From an archaeon (GTDB taxonomy: Archaea > Aenigmatarchaeota > Aenigmatarchaeia > GW2011-AR5), in NCBI GenBank assembly GCA_028279825.1, contig JANQNA010000007.1, positions 183,877 through 247,876 of the forward strand: a stretch of 64,000 nucleotides of DNA. Reading direction: 5' to 3'. This document shows positions 57,000 to 64,000 of the stretch, in pieces (position 1 is the first letter of the stretch; each line of letters starts with the position of its first letter). The notes beneath the pieces are model-generated. The model worked only from the letters and a program-made list of their open reading frames with translations, was not told the origin of the DNA and did not search any database. Both the position numbers and the translations under genes were made by a program.

Positions 57000-57029
57000 T
57001 TTTATACGATACAAAGCAATAATTAGCTA

Positions 57030-57365
57030 ATGGTAGTGGAGATAATTATTGCTGCAATTATGATTGCTTTTGGCGTGCTTTCCATATACAAGTCTATAGA
57101 GGACGGCAAGTTTGACAGACAGCTGGGTATCGTAATGCTGATAGGTATAGCAGCCATAATAGGCGGAATATGGATAATTGTTACAAGACTGACGGTTATC
57201 ATGATTTTAACGAAATTAGCCGGTCTGGTACTTCTTGGAATAGGCATTTTCCTAGTAGTGGGATATCCCGAGACCAATGAATACCAGGCAGCCGGATTCA
57301 CAACAGGCGGCGTTTTCATCGGTATTGTTTTTCTTATATTGGGTGCATACCTGCTTTTTTTCTGA
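57030..57365 (+). CDS. Four-TM membrane protein
   Basis: 111 residues, nearly all hydrophobic helices: IIIAAIMIAFGVLSIYKSI, LGIVMLIGIAAIIGGIWIIV, ILTKLAGLVLLGIGIFLVVGY and GVFIGIVFLILGAYLLFF. GTG/ATG choice uncertain by one or two codons. No family recognised. Confidence 0.65.
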   Translation: MVVEIIIAAIMIAFGVLSIYKSIEDGKFDRQLGIVMLIGIAAIIGGIWIIVTRLTVIMILTKLAGLVLLGIGIFLVVGYPETNEYQAAGFTTGGVFIGIVFLILGAYLLFF

Positions 57366-57427
57366 ATTAACCTACTTTTTCTGAAATAAAGAAAACTTTA
57401 ATTACTGAACTCAGAGTAAGAAACATC

Positions 57428-58993
57428 ATGGGAGAATATATACTGAAGGATTTGAGTAGGCATCCCCTTCGAGGAGATCCTAATAACCAGGAATTGCTTA
57501 AGCATTCGGGTACAGGCAATCCGTGGCTGGGTCATGTGCTTATAGCACCACCCTTTGAGTCACATATGCAATTAAACCTTACAGGACCCCCAGGATCTAT
57601 TCTTGGTCTTTACTACAGTCTTGTTTTCCAGTTCGGTAAATGGGAATACAAACTGGAGAAGGCTGATGAGTGGATAGAGGTTTCACCTGCTCACGCCCAG
57701 TTTTATCAGCTGACACAAAAACAGAAGGAAGATTTAGAAGGAAGAATAAAACAGGGTTTGGTATCAGTGTCGCAATCAATAGCTGACATGGAACTGCTGC
57801 TGCACGATCAAAGAAGGTATAAGGAATTTCTTCATTATCTTGGCTACCAGGAAAAAGACGGCAAGATAGACGTGAATGAGGATAAAGAGAAAGTGAGTAA
57901 AAGGACAGATAATCATTCACTGAAGGCCGTGTTCATTGACCAGGTTGACGCTCATACGGGCGAAGGAATATCAATGAGAAGTATTGTAAGCCGCTGGCCC
58001 ACACTTATCACGGACTTTATGACCATGGAAGACGAAGACATGGATACAAGCAAGTTGAGCGAAAAGCTGAAAGTCTCAAAAGCAGAAGCAGTTGTTTTAG
58101 TCACGAAGAATAAACTTTACCAGGAATGGAAGAGGATGTTCGGGCCGGAGATTAAAAACAGATATGACCGGATGGAACAACTCCTGCAGTCAAGACAGGC
58201 TTCCGTTGACCAATACAGGGAGTGGCTGAAGCCGTATATAGCCAGGCATAAACTGCTGAAGGAAGGCCTTTCAGCTTCAAGCAACAGGGGCTCCAAAACT
58301 ACAACACCTTTTGAAGCAGGCGGTATTGCCACGTCTTCTTCAAAGATAACATTATATGTCTGGAAGGACTTTTTAGTGCCGGAACTTTTCAAGGGCGGCT
58401 CGGAAGATACAGCCAAAATGCTTGCAACTGAAAAGGAACTGGAAGTGGATGATGACTGGACAAAAAAGAACCTGATATTCGGAGAGAAGTACGGTCTGAT
58501 AAATGAGTATTCATGGATAACAGAGGAATGGGTCAAGAAACAGAAGAAGAGCCTGTTCAAAGACCGGTTGATGACAAAACACAAGGTCTATTACTCATTT
58601 TTTGTGATAACGCTTGACCGTAATACCATCAGAATGCCGAGCGGGGAAGAATATGACGACGGTGTTTTCGACATAAACATGATAGTCATGAGCCAGAATG
58701 CTGTTTTTACCAAACTTCTGGAACTAAGGGCGAAACAGCAGGAGATGGAGCATTATATTGACAAGCTGCTTGGCATACATAAGCCTGCAATAGGTAAACA
58801 GCCTTATGCAGGGAAAGAAAGTACTGTCTCAAAAATACTTGACAAGTTCACATTTCCTTTACAGTTCGCGAAAAGAGGTCCTTACGAGAGAGACTTCAAT
58901 GACAGGATAACGAAGATATATGCAGCGCGCTGCGCACAGGAAAGATACGCGCCTATTGTCAAATATCTTAAACAGAAAATGGGTGTTGTTTAA
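57428..58993 (+). CDS. Large protein of unknown function, partner of the TIM-barrel gene
   Basis: 521 residues, soluble. No motif recognised with confidence. Regions: N-terminal WLGHVLIAPPFESHMQLNLTGPPGSILGLYYSLVFQFGKWEYKL, a helical middle with a possible HTH (LSEKLKVSKAEAVVLVTKNKLYQEW), and an ordered C-terminal half (KVYYSFFVITLDRNTIRMPSGEEYDDGVFDINMIVMSQNAVFTKLLEL). The stop shares one base with the start of the next gene (TAATG), so translation is coupled. Confidence 0.7.
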   Translation: MGEYILKDLSRHPLRGDPNNQELLKHSGTGNPWLGHVLIAPPFESHMQLNLTGPPGSILGLYYSLVFQFGKWEYKLEKADEWIEVSPAHAQFYQLTQKQKEDLEGRIKQGLVSVSQSIADMELLLHDQRRYKEFLHYLGYQEKDGKIDVNEDKEKVSKRTDNHSLKAVFIDQVDAHTGEGISMRSIVSRWPTLITDFMTMEDEDMDTSKLSEKLKVSKAEAVVLVTKNKLYQEWKRMFGPEIKNRYDRMEQLLQSRQASVDQYREWLKPYIARHKLLKEGLSASSNRGSKTTTPFEAGGIATSSSKITLYVWKDFLVPELFKGGSEDTAKMLATEKELEVDDDWTKKNLIFGEKYGLINEYSWITEEWVKKQKKSLFKDRLMTKHKVYYSFFVITLDRNTIRMPSGEEYDDGVFDINMIVMSQNAVFTKLLELRAKQQEMEHYIDKLLGIHKPAIGKQPYAGKESTVSKILDKFTFPLQFAKRGPYERDFNDRITKIYAARCAQERYAPIVKYLKQKMGVV

Positions 58994-60681
58994 TGACTTA
59001 TCACGTTGGAATATCCACAGGTTTTTGGTACATAGGCAAGGATCCTGCTTTGCTGGGATTAGCCCAGAAGATAGGCGGATACGGTGCCACAGGAGGCGTG
59101 CATTTTGTACAGGTTGATCTAGAGACAATAGCTGAATTCTATGAGCCTGGCGTAAAGGAACAGATCAAGACTATGAAGGAGAAATTAGGGATACCTTATG
59201 TTGGTTTACACGGTGAAATTGCGGAAATAATGTCGCCAGATTCGGCAGAGCAGAGAATCTGGGACCAGACACATGACAGGCTTGTGCAGGCAGTAAAATT
59301 TGCTCATGACCTTGGATTTCTTTATGTAAACATCCACTTCTCGGCAAAGCCGATTATATCCATACAAGGTGAAGCCCAACAGAGGGTATATGGCGTTGGA
59401 TATCCTGTTGTTGATCCATACGGAAGACCATTGAGCAGACTAATCAACGGCCATAAGGCTACAATGGAAGAAGCAAAAAAACACATACCACCTGTTTACA
59501 GGTTACAACATACGAACGAGTTCAAAAGTGAGTACACCAAGCTTTTCGAAGAGAAGAGAATGCAGGCATACGAGGAGGCTGAAAGGGAATATGAACGGCA
59601 AATCAAGGCAATGCCTCAGCTGGATCAAGCACAAAAGAATGAAACCCGGAACAGGTTAAGGTATCAGGCTGAAGAAGGTGCAAGAAGGGCAGCAGAGGGA
59701 GAATCTCAGGGCAGTGATTTTCTTTTGAGGGTGTGGCTTAGCCTTAGTCCCAGAAACCACCTTTCATACAGCTTGGATGACGGGGAACTGGGAGCGTTCT
59801 TTATTGTTGCAAACTGGCTGAAAGAAACGGGTAATCCGCTTTGGAGCAGGATTACAGGCGGGGCGGAACCTGATGATTTGTGGTACGAAGATGAAGTTGC
59901 TTTCTCGGCGGCTGTTGCGTCTATGTACACATATGGTCATGTTAATGTGAAAAATAATCCTTCTAATAAGAAATACCTGGAAGGCAAAAGCATCAAGGAA
60001 TGGTGCGAAGAAAAAAAGATTTATCTTCTTTTTGAAGGCCCTGAAGCCAACAAGGGTGCTGAAGGATTTTACAGACTGTTTCACCCGAAACATTACTATC
60101 ATACTATAAAGTACCTTAATTCCCCTTACATCAAAGTTTGCATAGACATAGAACACACGGTTTCGCATGCACTGGATCCTGACAAGCTCTTCAAGAGCCT
60201 GCCTAACGATTTTGGTAAGCTGATTTTTCTGTTTCATCTGGGCCAGGCTGTGCCTTACGGCGGAACGGCTCACATACCATTAACAAGAGGTTCAAGGGCA
60301 CAGGAACAGACGTACAAATGGCTGCATACTATACAGAAGAAAGGATGGAAAGAGGGATTCATACTGTTTGAGAGGGGCGGCGGAAGATCCGGTTCAGGCA
60401 GAACTCCTTATGAAGTGTTTGAAGACAGTGTTCTTGCTATCAGGCAGATTGCTCTGTTTCTCGAAAAGGGAACAGATCCTAAAGATCTGCCATTGGAATT
60501 CTATGGTGTATCAGAGGAAAACAAGGCCGTGTTTGCCAAGGAGCTTGTGGCTATAAAGGAGCATGCGTGGGATCCGTTAGAAGGACTGCTGAGCGTATCA
60601 GAGGAAAAGCACACTTTCCTCAGCAAAAGCGCTTTAGAGAAAGGAAAGGCCCAGGAATGGGAAAAACGAAAGTACAGATAA
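58993..60681 (+). CDS. Xylose-isomerase-like/AP-endonuclease-2 TIM-barrel protein with large insert
   Basis: 562 residues. GISTGFWYIGKDPALLGLAQKIGGYGATGGVHFVQVDLET, LGIPYVGLHGEIAEIM, DLGFLYVNIHFS, KKIYLLFEGPEANKGAEGF, VCIDIEHTVSHALDP and LIFLFHLGQAVPYGGTAHIPL are barrel strands with His/Glu/Asp metal ligands as in endonuclease IV and sugar isomerases. A charged helical insert (about 155-235) interrupts the barrel. Substrate could be DNA or a sugar; it cannot be settled here. Coupled to the 521-residue gene. Confidence 0.75.
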   Translation: MTYHVGISTGFWYIGKDPALLGLAQKIGGYGATGGVHFVQVDLETIAEFYEPGVKEQIKTMKEKLGIPYVGLHGEIAEIMSPDSAEQRIWDQTHDRLVQAVKFAHDLGFLYVNIHFSAKPIISIQGEAQQRVYGVGYPVVDPYGRPLSRLINGHKATMEEAKKHIPPVYRLQHTNEFKSEYTKLFEEKRMQAYEEAEREYERQIKAMPQLDQAQKNETRNRLRYQAEEGARRAAEGESQGSDFLLRVWLSLSPRNHLSYSLDDGELGAFFIVANWLKETGNPLWSRITGGAEPDDLWYEDEVAFSAAVASMYTYGHVNVKNNPSNKKYLEGKSIKEWCEEKKIYLLFEGPEANKGAEGFYRLFHPKHYYHTIKYLNSPYIKVCIDIEHTVSHALDPDKLFKSLPNDFGKLIFLFHLGQAVPYGGTAHIPLTRGSRAQEQTYKWLHTIQKKGWKEGFILFERGGGRSGSGRTPYEVFEDSVLAIRQIALFLEKGTDPKDLPLEFYGVSEENKAVFAKELVAIKEHAWDPLEGLLSVSEEKHTFLSKSALEKGKAQEWEKRKYR

Positions 60682-60687
60682 TTCAGA

Positions 60688-60987
60688 CTACTCTATTGGT
60701 CTTCTAGATGCTAATCTTCTTGCGAACAATTCCATTTCTTGTTCATTTAGAGGTGTTTTTAGTTTAACGCTATGACCTGTAACGTTAATCTCGTAACCTT
60801 GTGCAGAAACTACTTTGTCATTGGGTTCTATTAATCCACTCATCTTATCGAATAATCTTACGGGATCATCATCCGTGTACTGACTAATACCTTTATTTTC
60901 ATCGAAAAAATACTTGGTTTGATCAAGTACATGACAACCTCCCTCAGGTCTGAAGTATCTGATTTTGTAGCTAGTCCATTCAACCAT
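60688..60987 (-). CDS. Hypothetical protein
   Basis: 99 residues. WTSYKIRYFRPEGGCHVLDQTKYFFDENKGISQYTDDDPVRLFDKM, then a beta hairpin EINVTGHSVKLKTPLNEQEMELFARRLASRR. No family, no TM. Stops 6 bp after the convergent TIM-barrel gene. Possible recently acquired orphan. Confidence 0.55.
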   Translation of the reverse strand: MVEWTSYKIRYFRPEGGCHVLDQTKYFFDENKGISQYTDDDPVRLFDKMSGLIEPNDKVVSAQGYEINVTGHSVKLKTPLNEQEMELFARRLASRRPIE

Positions 60988-61099
60988 GATCTAAAGGATG
61001 ACCAAAATCTTTTTATATATGTATATGTTACTATTGAGTAATTAAAATATGCTCATTTCCGTTATTTATATCGTCGGTGAGCAAGGATAATGTGAGCTT

Positions 61100-62296
61100 A
61101 TGGAGAAAAAACTTGACCCAAAAGTACTGAAGAAGCAGGAAGCTTTCCGCAAGAAACAGCTTGCACTCGCGAACAAATTTAAGGAGGAAGTGTTAGGGCG
61201 ATATAAGAATATTGTAAAGGCAATTGTTATATTCGGTTCTTTTACAAGACAGGATTTCCATGAGAAAAGTGATATTGATATGCTGGTCGTAATAGACGAT
61301 GTTACAGCAAGATTTACCCCGGAAATGAAGGACGAGTTTGATGATAGATTGTATGAAATAGCCAAAAAGACAGCGGACAGCATGACCGTGCAGCCTGCAT
61401 GGATGCTTAGCGAGTTCTGGGACATGGCAAGAATCGGCCATCCACTGCTCTTTACAATAGTAAGAGACGGATGGGCTCTGTATGATACAGGATTTTTCAT
61501 ACCGGTTAGAAAACTTCTTGAGCTTGGAAAGATTCCAACCACTCTGGAAGCCGTGGAGAAGTTCATGGAGACGGCACCGCAGAAAATAAACAGGGTAGAA
61601 ACAGCCAAATTGTACATGATCGCTGAGGACCTGTTTTATTCAATGCTTAACAGCTCACAGGCTGTTCTGATGTATATGGGCCAGAATCCTCCATCACCAA
61701 AACACACGCCTATTATAGTCAAGGAAGTTCTTGTTGATGACAAATTACTGGAAGAGTCATACCTTCAGGATCTTGAATCTGTTATAGAATTCCGTAAAAA
61801 GGTAGAGCATAAGGAAGTTAAGACGATAGACGGCCAGCAGCTTGATGATTACATAAAGAAGGCAAGATCTTACGTTTCAAGAATGGAGCAAATGCTATTG
61901 CAGCTTCAGAAGAAGAAAAAAGAGACGATTGTGCAGCGTAACTATGAGGTTATGATAAAAGCAGCTGTGGCTGCTCTTAAGAGAATAGATAACCTGCCTC
62001 CTGATCCAAAGGATCTGCCTTACGCTGTAAAGACACATCTTATTGATAAAAAACGCGTTGATCCTTACTTTTCGGATATTTTCAAGAAAGTAATAACCAT
62101 GAGGAAGATGCTGGATGAGGATAAAGCTTCAGAGTTGCCTCAAAGAGAGATAGAGATGATGAGGGAGTATGTGCGCAGATTTGTACAGGATCTACAGCCT
62201 ATTATAGATCCACTGCCTGAGAAGAAAACAGTAAAAAAGAAGAAGGCAGCAAAAAAGACTGTTTCTAAAAAGAAGAGAAAAACAAGGAAAAAGTGA
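61100..62296 (+). CDS. MNT nucleotidyltransferase fused to two HEPN-like domains
   Basis: 398 residues. FGSFTRQDFHEKSDIDMLVVID near 46 is the exact GSx10DxD of minimal nucleotidyltransferases. Residues about 165-265 form a HEPN-like helical bundle with FRKKVEHKE (R-x4-H, the HEPN RNase motif). Residues about 270-372 repeat that bundle, but the motif is MRKMLDED and lacks His. A Lys-rich tail closes the chain. MNT and HEPN usually form two-gene toxin-antitoxin pairs (MntA/HepT); here they are in one polypeptide. It could be a defence or RNA-processing enzyme. Confidence 0.8.
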   Translation: MEKKLDPKVLKKQEAFRKKQLALANKFKEEVLGRYKNIVKAIVIFGSFTRQDFHEKSDIDMLVVIDDVTARFTPEMKDEFDDRLYEIAKKTADSMTVQPAWMLSEFWDMARIGHPLLFTIVRDGWALYDTGFFIPVRKLLELGKIPTTLEAVEKFMETAPQKINRVETAKLYMIAEDLFYSMLNSSQAVLMYMGQNPPSPKHTPIIVKEVLVDDKLLEESYLQDLESVIEFRKKVEHKEVKTIDGQQLDDYIKKARSYVSRMEQMLLQLQKKKKETIVQRNYEVMIKAAVAALKRIDNLPPDPKDLPYAVKTHLIDKKRVDPYFSDIFKKVITMRKMLDEDKASELPQREIEMMREYVRRFVQDLQPIIDPLPEKKTVKKKKAAKKTVSKKKRKTRKK

Positions 62297-62301
62297 TTCT
62301 T

Positions 62302-62628
62302 ATGAGAATTCCATTAGTAACACTAGGTCTGGGATTAGTTCTTGGATGTACTGCGCCTGACGAAATTGTTAAGAAAGAATACGCTAACAGAGCTGAATAC
62401 ACTGACCGTAGAAGAGAAAACAGGTCATTATATCCGAAAAAAAAAGGTTTGTTCATTGACTACTATTTGAATGGTCAGGGAATTGATACAGTCCAATTGT
62501 GTGCCGGTGACGGACCGGTTTTTTGCGGCGAATTCAGTATTATTGATACATCTTTATCCAGAGAAATCAGGGAAGTCGCTGATGCAATAATAGAAGATTA
62601 TGCAGCCCAGGAAGCAGAACATGAATGA
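62302..62628 (+). CDS. Small lipoprotein
   Basis: 108 residues from ATG at 62302. RIPLVTLGLGLVLGCTAPDEIVKKEY has a lipobox (LVLGC). The mature part has a Cys pair (QLCAGDGPVFCGEF). It starts 5 bp after the MNT-HEPN stop. Leader resembles that of the 48.6-kb lipoprotein. Function unknown. Confidence 0.6.
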   Translation: MRIPLVTLGLGLVLGCTAPDEIVKKEYANRAEYTDRRRENRSLYPKKKGLFIDYYLNGQGIDTVQLCAGDGPVFCGEFSIIDTSLSREIREVADAIIEDYAAQEAEHE

Positions 62629-62717
62629 TTAAAATAATTCATGCTCAATCGCGGCACTATTCTATACAGACCGATACCTTTATAAGCCTTTACTATATAG
62701 TAGTGACAGTGATTTAG

Positions 62718-62927
62718 ATGGGTTTTGAATATCACGTTCACGGACTGTGGATATTAGGGACTTTAGCAGTTCTAGTGGGCTCAATAATGGCAGGAAATCT
62801 ACAATGGGTAGAGGGAACTACAGAAGCTAGCTTTGTTCTATCGGTTGTAATATCATTCCTGTTCATTTTGTTCGGTGGCGCACTATGGATATCTTCAGCT
62901 GTAAACGCTCGACATGAACAGCGATAG
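62718..62927 (+). CDS. Small two-TM membrane protein
   Basis: 69 residues. GLWILGTLAVLVGSIMAG and ASFVLSVVISFLFILFGGALWI are membrane helices; the ends are polar. CCTTTATAAGCC upstream (about 62679) is a fair TATA element. No family recognised. Confidence 0.6.
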   Translation: MGFEYHVHGLWILGTLAVLVGSIMAGNLQWVEGTTEASFVLSVVISFLFILFGGALWISSAVNARHEQR

Positions 62928-62942
62928 AACTGTTTTTATTTT

Positions 62943-63494
62943 TTAAGAAGCAGCAGTGAATTCTGTTTTTCTTATCTCTACAGAACCGATAGGATATATC
63001 TTGTTGGATTCTTTCTTTACTTTGTGCTGGATATCACCGGCAATTATGGAATTTATGAATTCCTCTGAAGTTTGTTTCTTTGCGAAATCGTCAATTATGT
63101 CCTTTGCTGTTTTACGTGCAGCATCCTTTGTAGACTTTCCTACACGTCTTAGAAGCATGAAAACGGTCTTTACGCGGATTTTCTCCCCGTCTTTTGTTTT
63201 TACGTCCTGAATAACATCCACACGTCTACCATGACGCTGGACCATTCTGTATACCCTTTCACGAAGGCATTCATGGCCTACAAGCTTTGTAAAGGCCTTG
63301 TTTTCCTCGATTTTTTCTATTTTGATAGATACCTTGAAATAGAATTTTGAATAATCCCTGGAAATCTCAACAAGGCTTACATTCATCTTTCTGCCCATGA
63401 GCTTTCTTGGGTCAGCCGCTAGGGTCTCGCCTATTGCCTTGCCTCCGAACATATCCGGAGCCATTATCTCGTACCATTGTTTCTTTACTGCCAT
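62943..63494 (-). CDS. rps3ae: Ribosomal protein S3Ae (S1e)
   Basis: 183 residues. WYEIMAPDMFGGKAIGETLAADPRKLMGRKMNVSLVEISRDYSKFYFKVSIKIEKI, the FTKLVGHECLRERVYRMVQRHGRRVDV block and PIGSVEIRKTEF are S3Ae/S1e. TTTTTAAGCC precedes it on the minus strand as a TATA element. Diverges from the ligase gene. Confidence 0.96.
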   Translation of the reverse strand: MAVKKQWYEIMAPDMFGGKAIGETLAADPRKLMGRKMNVSLVEISRDYSKFYFKVSIKIEKIEENKAFTKLVGHECLRERVYRMVQRHGRRVDVIQDVKTKDGEKIRVKTVFMLLRRVGKSTKDAARKTAKDIIDDFAKKQTSEEFINSIIAGDIQHKVKKESNKIYPIGSVEIRKTEFTAAS

Positions 63495-63577
63495 AATATC
63501 TTGCCTTATTTACAAAGGAAGGCTTAAAAAGGCTTAAAATGGCGTAATTTCTTAAGCTCACCATATAATTCATATGT

Positions 63578-64000
63578 ATGAAATTCTTGCAATTTGCCAA
63601 ACTCTATGAAGAGCTAGAAAGTACTACGAAGAAGCTTGAGAAGAGGGATATTCTGGCCGATTTTTATTCCAAAGCCGGGGACCTGTACATGTCCGTTACC
63701 CTTTCTACAGGCAGCGTGGGAGATAAAGAGTTAGGCGTGGCGGCAGAGATGATGAAACGGGCTATTGCTCGTGCGACAGGCGCGGGTTCTAAAGAACTAG
63801 TGGAGACTTTCAAAAAAACAGGGGATTTGGGATTAACAGTAGAGAAATTAATGGAAAATAGGAAACAGCAAACACTCTCGAAGAAAGCGCTGACAGCAGA
63901 GAAAGTATTTGAAAACTTGGGTAAATTACCGGATGTGACAGGGGCTGGTTCCCAGGACAAGAAAGTATCATTGGTAACAGAGTTACTTTCTTCGGCAACA
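63578..64000 (+). CDS. lig: ATP-dependent DNA ligase, N-terminal fragment
   Basis: Not in the ORF track because it is open at the window end; 141 codons are visible. MKFLQFAKLYEELESTTKKLEKRDILADFYSKAG, then LSTGSVGDKELGVAAEMMKRAIARATG and KKTGDLGLTVEKLMENRKQQTLSKKALTAEKVFENLGKL, are the DNA-binding domain of archaeal ligase I. The nucleotidyltransferase and OB domains lie beyond the window. It joins Okazaki fragments. Confidence 0.9.
   Translation, partial: MKFLQFAKLYEELESTTKKLEKRDILADFYSKAGDLYMSVTLSTGSVGDKELGVAAEMMKRAIARATGAGSKELVETFKKTGDLGLTVEKLMENRKQQTLSKKALTAEKVFENLGKLPDVTGAGSQDKKVSLVTELLSSAT

Noticed and set aside
1-64000. CRISPR arrays, insertion sequences or integrated virus
   Set aside because: No regularly spaced repeats, transposase, integrase or capsid-like genes were seen.

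Overview
The window is archaeal. It carries archaeal-type ribosomal proteins (S2, S3Ae, S4, S9, S11, S13, S15, S27e, S28e, L7Ae, L10e, L13, L15e, L18e, L24e, L44e), RNA polymerase subunits D, K and N, aIF2 alpha and beta, Cbf5 and Nop10, RNase P proteins Pop5 and Rpp30, GINS, RfcL, an archaeal DNA ligase, deoxyhypusine synthase and a geranylgeranyl reductase. A primase with small- and large-subunit parts in one chain, a short-armed SMC, truncated L15e, very tight gene packing and many small orphan proteins suggest a reduced DPANN-type archaeon. That placement is inference; no 16S gene is present. No CRISPR array, insertion sequence or rRNA is visible, and no gap over 300 bases lacks a gene or tRNA.

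Layout: 1-2.5 kb holds the end of a surface protein, then a sugar epimerase, Sec61 beta and a DPM1-type glycosyltransferase. 2.5-7 kb has thymidylate kinase and a minus-strand RHH-smc-scpA-scpB operon with a candidate iteron operator. 7-15 kb has two alkaline-phosphatase-superfamily enzymes around a CysD-like ATP pyrophosphatase, then a giant LamG surface protein. 15-25.5 kb has lipid reductase, Bud32, S15, PriSL primase, GINS, L44e, an EMC3-like insertase, Cbf5, Trm112, an HD hydrolase, an intron-bearing tRNA-Ser, two orphans, an antiporter and L10e. 25.5-29.8 kb has an ABC exporter, membrane proteins and a membrane-anchored HTH regulator. 29.7-34 kb has S2-RpoK, aIF2alpha-Nop10-PAC2, S27e and L7Ae-S28e-L24e, with orphan genes placed inside these clusters.

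35.8-40.2 kb is the S13-S4-S11-RpoD-tRNA-Leu-L18e-L13-S9-RpoN operon, interrupted between S4 and S11 by two related small orphans. 40-46 kb has KsgA, a zincin, a zinc finger, RfcL, and a minus-strand run of L15e-Rpp30-MazG-Pop5-aIF2beta-DUF424. 46-64 kb has NreA, secreted and coiled-coil proteins, ArgRS, deoxyhypusine synthase, YchF, a NusA-like KH protein, two sibling proteins of unknown fold, an unknown 521/562-residue gene pair with a TIM-barrel enzyme, an MNT-HEPN fusion, S3Ae and the start of DNA ligase.

The most unusual items are: a tRNA-Ser(GGA) intron in the T-loop with a well-formed bulge-helix-bulge; paralogous His/Met-rich small genes inserted between rps4 and rps11 with duplicated gene-boundary sequence; a matching duplicated start before rps15; four GTATAN boxes at exact 9-bp spacing before the RHH-smc operon; a PriS-PriL-zinc-finger primase; and a 3'-end palindrome encoding the same C-terminal peptide on both strands.
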